64,000 bases of DNA from Isoetes taiwanensis. Lineage: Eukaryota; Streptophyta; Lycopodiopsida; Isoetales; Isoetaceae. Position numbers and translations under genes: made by a program. Where the stretch lies: the NCBI GenBank assembly GCA_021234155.1, contig JAJEKV010000020.1, positions 10,172,912 to 10,236,911 of the forward strand, given 5' to 3'. How positions within the stretch are numbered: the first letter of the stretch is position 1; the number at the start of each line of letters is the position of its first letter. This document shows positions 58,792-64,000 of the stretch, one piece after another. The notes under the pieces were generated by a model, which was given only the letters and a program-made list of their open reading frames with translations, did not search any database and was not told the DNA's origin.

Positions 58792-58845
58792 ACGTGCCGC
58801 AGGATAGTTCCTTCGCTACTTCAGTGCTTTTCTCATTTTGCGAAT
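58792..58845 (-). CDS. 54-nt repeat exon, copy B unit 1
   Basis: Minus-strand acceptor TTTTAG, donor GTAAGT, phase 1/1. Encodes YSQNEKSTEVAKELSCGT when joined to a neighbour of the same class. Confidence 0.6.
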
Positions 58846-59703
58846 CTAAAAGAAAATAGATGTTAGATATGGACGCAATATGTCATAAGCATCCTGACTA
58901 TAAAGCTATAAATACAATCGCAAAGCTCTTCTTAAACAATAAAATAGAATTGCAAAGCTTATCAGTTATTGCACATCTGCACAATGAGAATGTTTCCTTG
59001 ATGCAAAGGTTGGGCATTATATTTGAAACAGTTAGCAGTTTATGAGAACGATGTTGCCAAGGACTAATGTTCCCAAAAGTTCACATATCAAGGATATTGC
59101 CTGTTCAATTGCAAAGCTGAGCCCTCGAGTAAAACCTTGTGCCATGCTGTTCCATATACAATACATTTTTAGATCTGGGAACAGTGCCTCCAGATTTGAC
59201 TATTTGGAGCATTTGACAATCTCATAGCAGTTGGCTCAATAATATCTCAGCTTGACATGACAGTCCCTCCAGATCTTGGCTACTTGAGCATGTCGGGCTG
59301 AGGCACAACAAATAACTCAAGAGGTACAATGTTCAGAGAAGCATTATCTGTCTGGACGATTGCTACTGCTTTAAATTAGAGTGAAAATGGGCAAGCTGAA
59401 TACTAGTTGGGTGTAATTGAACTAAGGCTAAAAGCTTGTAGTATGTCTATGAAAAGAAATCATGCAGATTAATAGTATGAAACCTCCTGCAATAAGATCA
59501 TTTTATGCTTATGAAAACTTCTATAGTAGGATCAATTTATGGTTATGCAAGCCTTTAGACATTCTTTATGTTTAGGTGTAATAAAAATAAGTGTTGAAGG
59601 ATAACTAATATTGCAAAGATGAAATCTCCCGCAAAGAGAATCATTCTGCAATTTTCAAATTACCTATAAGACAACCATTTTCAAAAGAGATCAATTAACT
59701 TAC

Positions 59704-59757
59704 ACGTGCCACAAGAAGGTTCCTGCGCTACTCCAGTGCTTTTCTCATTTTGCGGAT
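59704..59757 (-). CDS. 54-nt repeat exon, copy B unit 2
   Basis: Acceptor CTGTTAG, donor GTAAGT, phase 1/1. Encodes YPQNEKSTGVAQEPSCGT. Identical to 7839-7892 in copy A. Confidence 0.6.
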
Positions 59758-60675
59758 CTAACAGAGAATAGATGTTAGATAAGGAAACAATATGTCATAT
59801 GCATCCTGACTATAAACCTATAATACAATTGCAAAGCGCTTGTTAAACAGTAAAATAGAATTGCAAAACTTATCTGTTACTGGACATTTGCAAAATGAGA
59901 ATGCTTCCTTGATGCAAAGGTTGGGCATTATATTCAGAACAGTTAGCAGTCTATGATGAACGATGTTGCCAAGGACTAACGGTGCTAAAAGCTCACATGT
60001 CAAGGACATAGCATGTTCAATTGGAAAGCTGAGCCTTCATGTAAAACCTTGTGCTATTCCGTTCCATATATATTTTAAGATGTGGGAAACAGTGCCTCCA
60101 AATTTGGCTACTTGGAGCATTTGACAATCTCATAGCAGTTGGCTCAACAATATCTCAGCTTGACATGACAGTCCCTCCAGACCTTGGCTACTTAAGCATG
60201 TCGGGCTGAGGCACAACAAATAAGATCCCTCAAGAGGTACAACTGCTCGTAAATTTTGCAATCTTCCAAGAAAATCTTATACAACTACATTGAGGCATAT
60301 GTGCGAGAAGCGTTATCTATCTGGACAATTACTACTGCTTTAAATTAGAGTGAAGATGGGCAGGCTAAATACTAGTTGGATGTAATTGAACTAAGTGCTA
60401 AAAGCTTGTAGTATGTCTATGAAAAGAAACATGCAGATCAATTTTGTATGACAACCTTGCAATAGGATCATTTTATGCTTATGAAAACATTTGGCAGTGA
60501 GGGATCAATTTATGGTTATGCAACCCTTCAGACATTCTTTATGTTTAGATGCAATAAAAATAAGTGTTGAAGGATAACTACTATTGCAGTATGAAATTTC
60601 CTGCAGTAGAACCATTCTGCAATTTTCAAATTACTTATTAAGACAAGCATTTTCAAAAGAGAGCAATTAACTTAC

Positions 60676-60729
60676 ACGTGCCACAAGACAGTTCCTTCGC
60701 TACTCCAGTGCTTTTCTCATTTTCCGGAT
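60676..60729 (-). CDS. 54-nt repeat exon, copy B unit 3
   Basis: Acceptor CTGTTAG, donor GTAAGT, phase 1/1. Encodes YPENEKSTGVAKELSCGT. Identical to 8808-8861 in copy A. Confidence 0.6.
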
Positions 60730-61378
60730 CTAACAGAGAATAGATGTTAGATAAGGACGCAATATGTCATACGCATCCTGACTATAAAGCTATAATACAA
60801 TTGCAAAAACCTTGTTAAACAGTAAAATAGAATTGTAAAGCTTATCTGTTACTGCACATCTGCAAAATGAGAATGCTTTCTTTATGCAAAGGTTGGGCAT
60901 TATTTAGCTACTTTGAGCATTTGACAATCTCATAGCAGTTGGCTCAAGAATCTCTCAGCTTGGGCTTCCAAGGCCCTGACCTTGGCTATTTGAGCATGTC
61001 AAGCTGAGGCACAGCAAACAAGATCCCTCAAGAGGTACAATGTTCAGAGGTGATCTTCTAGTAAAATGTTATACAACTAGATTGAGGCATATGTGCAGAG
61101 ACTGCCGGACAATTACTGCTGCTTTAATCACAGTGAAGATGGGCAGGCTGAATACTAGTTGGGTGTAATTGAACTAAGTGCTAAAAGCTTGTAATATGTC
61201 TATGACAAAGAGCTAATTAGCTTAGTCTGTAGAGATGCCAATTTCAGCAAGAGAATCCATGCCTAGTTTCTAACCTCTGCAGAGGTGAATACAACAAGGC
61301 TGTAAGGTGCTTCCTACACTCAATGCTTGTGATCATATATTTCTGCTACTACTAGGAAACCGTAAGCAATTAACTTAC

Positions 61379-61432
61379 ACATACCGCAAGATAGTTCCTT
61401 TGCTACTCCAGGGCTTTTCCCATTTTGCAGAT
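61379..61432 (-). CDS. 54-nt repeat exon, copy B unit 4
   Basis: Acceptor CTATTAG, donor GTAAGT, phase 1/1. Encodes YLQNGKSPGVAKELSCGM. It is the most diverged of the four and the first in transcription order. Its copy-A counterpart is split by gypsy G1. Confidence 0.6.
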
Positions 61433-62099
61433 CTAATAGAGAACTAGATGTTAGATAAAGAGCAAGATGTACTAACCATGAGCAACCTGACTATAAAACT
61501 ACAATACAATTGCAATGCTCTAATTTAACAATAAAATAGAATGCAAAGCAAATTTTTCCTTAAAGCCCTGTGAAGATTCACATGTTTTCAGATGCTGGCC
61601 ACAATCTTTGGACCTCCGCAACCTATCTATCTTGAGTTTCAGTTAGTTAACTAACAGAAAGAGTAATGTACAACAAGATTAACTCATGTTGCTCCCTTTC
61701 TTGAGTTGCTCTAACAAGGAGCATGTATACTATTCATGAAAGAAATGCGGCTGTAGAGGAACATGAGAAAGTCGCAGTAGATATAGAAGTGCTTAGGAAG
61801 CACTAACAATGGTGAAAGAAGAGATTTTTAATCCCACTTCAACCGCAAAACAGGGCAGAAAACGAAAATATTAAGCCAATGAAAGGCTGAGAAAACTGCC
61901 AGGAGAATGCTTGATTGGCAGGCTGGTGTTCTTGATGCATATTACACAAATCCATTCTCCAAATCTACGGTTAAAAGAGTAGCAACAAAATGCAATGTAG
62001 TCATTTTCAAAAAAAGACATCTGACTAATCTTTATCAACGGGAAAGTCTAAAACACAGAAACAAAATAAGAATTTTCCAAAAATAGGCAAATGACTTAC

Positions 62100-62457
62100 A
62101 CGTAATCTTCACTTGGCCGCTTATGTTCATTCCAGAAGTATCTGACAGAGGAATGCTTCCCAAATTCGCCTTCAAAAATGGAGGTTGTTGATATGCTTCA
62201 ATTCTTTTTCTGGTAAGAACTCTTTTCTTCTTTTGAAGCTTTTTTTTCTGTAAAATAGGACGTTTGGGAGCCGGGGAAGAGATTTCATCATCCAAACTTT
62301 CCTCATCTCCATCTTCAGAGTCCACATTTTCTTTCCTTATGTGAAAATCGTCATCTTCGGTATCTGGTTCCGAACTTGAATATCCCAAAGATCCTGCATC
62401 TTCAAAATCATCTTCAAAATCCTCAATGCCCTGCTTCAGGCCTGTCCCTCCAGCCAA
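62100..62457 (-). CDS. Acidic exon of the minus-strand gene, copy B
   Basis: The frame is open for about 120 codons from near 62,480. It encodes acidic clusters (GIEDFEDDFEDAGSLGY, EDGDEESLDDE), then PAPKRPILQKKKLQKKKRV (basic, nuclear-localisation-like), and ends SGMNISGQVKIT before GTAAGT in phase 1, compatible with the repeat exons. No ATG lies in frame before LAGGTG, so the start codon is probably in an upstream exon, and a MULE now occupies that region. No family is recognised; a nuclear regulator is inferred from composition only. Confidence 0.55.
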
Positions 62458-62522
62458 GATCTCATTATGTTCGCGGGAGAATTAATTTCCCTCTTTTCTC
62501 CTTTCTTTTGTTTTTTTTTTTT

Positions 62523-63551
62523 GGGAAAATTACCAATATACCATTAATGTTTTCAAAAATTTCAAAAACATTGAGAAACCTATCTTCAACGTAGAAAATG
62601 AACAACAAATAACTAGAGACAGTAATACAATATAATTTCATGTCGATTAAGATAAGCTCACAAAAATCGCGGCAGGATTTCTATATGTTCACCTATTGTG
62701 CCGTGGTTTGTTCCCAATCGTTAGCATAATGGAATTTTCGCGACTTCTTTCAATGCATCTTCGGTCTGAATGCCTCTTCTTTGACATCCACCGACGATGG
62801 CTTTCTAATGGAAGCAGCCTTTGTTACCTATCCAAATGTACTATCATCCCCTTCATACTTCCTGCATAAGTGTTCCAATAGGAGGCCAATGAAAACACTC
62901 ATGTGCATAGTCTTGTGGACGGAGCTTCGTGAAATAAATTGCAGATATAGCATGGGAACAAGACAATCCAGGGATCTTCCAACTCTTACATGAACATGTT
63001 CTTGCCAACAAATTCACTACCCTTGATTTTTTTTCTGTCCATATTTCAAACACATGATCATTTGTAGGCAAAACTTGATAATATCTTGCTCGCTTTCCTG
63101 CTTCCTTTAGTTCTCTTTCTGCTTCCTTAACTAAAGATTTATGTACTGCATTTCCAAGCATTCCTATAGCAGTATTTGCAACATTCCTTCGCTCATAAAA
63201 CCATGCACAAACTTTCCTTTGGATTATTTCTAGCATAGTAATAATTGGCTTACCGCTAGCTTCTAAGAGCCAAGAGTTTACAAGTAGCGAAATCTTCTAC
63301 ATGAAACTCCGATTTGATCCGGCGCAATCGATAGGTGGTGGGCAGCAGAAGAATGGCGCCCAATTTTTTCCTTCCGTTAATTGTTAATTTCCTTTCTAGA
63401 ATACGTAGAAGTATGGCTTTATGGTAATTTAGAAAATACTGGTGGCTTTTTGGAAATTTGGAAAACTTTAATGGCTTTTTGGTAATTTAAAAAATACCGG
63501 TGGCTTTTTGGAAAATTTGGAAAACTTTAATGGTATACTGATAATTTTCCC
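62523..63551 (-). mobile_element. Small Mutator-like element (MULE), complete ends
   Basis: The left end GGGAAAATTACCAATATACC and the right end (complement of GGTATACTGATAATTTTCCC) are terminal inverted repeats. The right one extends about 140 bp because a ~60-bp unit is doubled. Runs of 12 and 10 T flank the element and fit a 9-bp TTTTTTTTT target duplication. Inside is only the C-terminal part of a MURA-type gene. The element is an internally deleted, non-autonomous copy sitting just upstream of the acidic exon. Confidence 0.82.
62853..63290 (-). pseudogene. MULE transposase C-terminal (SWIM) fragment, copy B
   Basis: The minus strand reads SLLVNSWLLEASGKPIITML, matching the NSW...KPI..MLE entry of MuDR transposases. 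A helical stretch and a SWIM zinc finger CSCKSWKIPGLSCSHA (CxC...CxH) follow, then YAHECFHWPPIGTLMQEV. Catalytic DDE residues, expected well upstream, are absent from the 1-kb element. Confidence 0.82.
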
Positions 63552-63622
63552 TTTTTTTTTTCATGACTAGGATTTAGTTAGGATCATTTTTCTCTAAGCA
63601 TTAACTCTTCAATCATATATAG

Positions 63623-63834
63623 GTACCTGCAAGGATCAATGAGTTAGAATCAAACATTTACATGGATCATGTGGATAAGCCTGAAACATTTGAAGAATTG
63701 AAACTCCAAGCCATTAAAAACGGAGTTTCAGTTGTAGATTGCGCATGTTCTATATGCAACGGGACGAGGTTGAAGTCACTTGATGACATTCATCAACATT
63801 TGAAACATCACAGTTGGAGTTGTCAATTGAAAGA
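63623..63834 (+). CDS. CACTA TNP2 gene, 5' exon (partial)
   Basis: After an acceptor-like TATATAG the frame reads VPARINELESNIYMDHVDK, ETFEELKLQAIKNGVSVVDC and ACSICNGTRLKSLDDIHQHL. The CxC..C...DI..HL pattern resembles the N-terminal Transpos_assoc zinc domain of TNP2 proteins. A donor-like GTGCAAG follows. It is transcribed away from the minus-strand gene. The homologous stretch is deleted in copy A. Confidence 0.45.
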
Positions 63835-63908
63835 GGTGCAAGACCCTTCCAACTTTTTAATTTTAACGTTATTTCATTATTTATTATTGATAATATTAAG
63901 AATTGCAG

Positions 63909-63975
63909 GAAGGTAGATATATTGATAATAATTATCAAATATCACAAAAGATTCTAGACACCTTCGCACTAATTG
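63909..63975 (+). CDS. CACTA TNP2 gene, next exon, interrupted by copia
   Basis: After TTGCAG the segment encodes GRYIDNNYQISQKILDTFAL and stops at the copia insertion. The AATTG at 63,971-63,975 is the target duplication. Sequence right of the other copia copy (47,549 onward) would be its natural continuation, in the same coding sense. Confidence 0.5.
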
Positions 63976-64000
63976 TGTTAATGTTTGGTCAGCTTAGGGT
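63976..64000 (+). mobile_element. Start of a second copia LTR (cut by window end)
   Basis: The last 25 bases match the start of the 740-bp copia LTR at 46,809 exactly. AATTG precedes it, the same 5-bp word that follows the first copia copy. Confidence 0.85.

Larger units (their letters stand above)
58506..61380 (-). repeat. Tandem array of ~0.9-kb exon-plus-intron units, copy B
   Basis: Four units start near 58,508, 59,378, 60,347 and 61,131 (TAGAGTGAAGATGG-type block), spaced roughly 0.8-1 kb apart. Each has one 54-nt exon (58,792-58,845; 59,704-59,757; 60,676-60,729; 61,379-61,432) and long intron-like sequence that is also repeated. Confidence 0.88.
55495..63248. repeat. Segmental duplication, copy B
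   Basis: Matches 4795-22,399 in the same orientation, minus the gypsy insertion. Copy B has a 1.1-kb segment (55,613-56,745) absent from copy A, and continues beyond copy A's breakpoint into the MULE right end, CACTA 5' exons and a copia LTR. Copy B looks like the better-preserved version of the locus. Confidence 0.85.

Overview
This is a nuclear land-plant sequence. It carries fragments of CACTA (En/Spm) and Mutator-like DNA transposons, Ty1/copia and Ty3/gypsy elements with plant-type domains, a truncated LINE, plant-like GT-AG introns and an LRR-receptor remnant. Coding density is very low, and almost everything recognisable is mobile-element sequence. I cannot tell from the sequence whether it is an angiosperm, gymnosperm, fern or lycophyte.

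Layout. 1-4.8 kb: no recognisable gene. 4.8-22.4 kb: 'copy A' of a segmental duplication. It holds a minus-strand gene with En/Spm-like sequence and tandemly repeated 54-nt exons, one of them split by Ty3/gypsy element G1 (9545-20494), then part of a small Mutator-like element (MULE). 22.4-47.5 kb: a Ty1/copia element whose body is split by a YR (DIRS-class, PAT/Ngaro-type) retrotransposon (24163-43991), which is itself split by a second gypsy copy, G2 (30051-40958). 47.5-49.0 kb: a CACTA TNP2-type transposase segment, broken by a 5'-truncated LINE (49.04-50.7 kb). 50.7-55.5 kb: spacer with short palindromic repeats and an LRR-receptor remnant. 55.5-63.25 kb: 'copy B' of the duplication without the gypsy insertion. 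It has a complete 1.03-kb MULE and an extra 1.1-kb segment containing a tRNA-like SINE head and a perfect heat-shock-element array. 63.6-64.0 kb: 5' exons of a second CACTA transposase gene, cut by the start of another copia LTR with the same target duplication (AATTG) as the first.

The standout is the YR retrotransposon. It has reverse transcriptase (YVDDI), a DIRS-type RNase H block (EWADYLSK, WGPHHVD), a tyrosine-recombinase-like block (HRGHRGG, LGHWHS) and split direct repeats in the order A1-internal-B1-A2-B2. The insertions form a four-level nest: CACTA > copia > DIRS-class > gypsy. The second notable signal is the array of phase-symmetric 54-nt exons in the gene divergent from the TNP2 gene. 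The third is a pattern of disagreement between near-identical copies concentrated at CAG/CTG sites. That looks like methylation-linked sequencing error, so apparent decay and age in this window should be read with caution.
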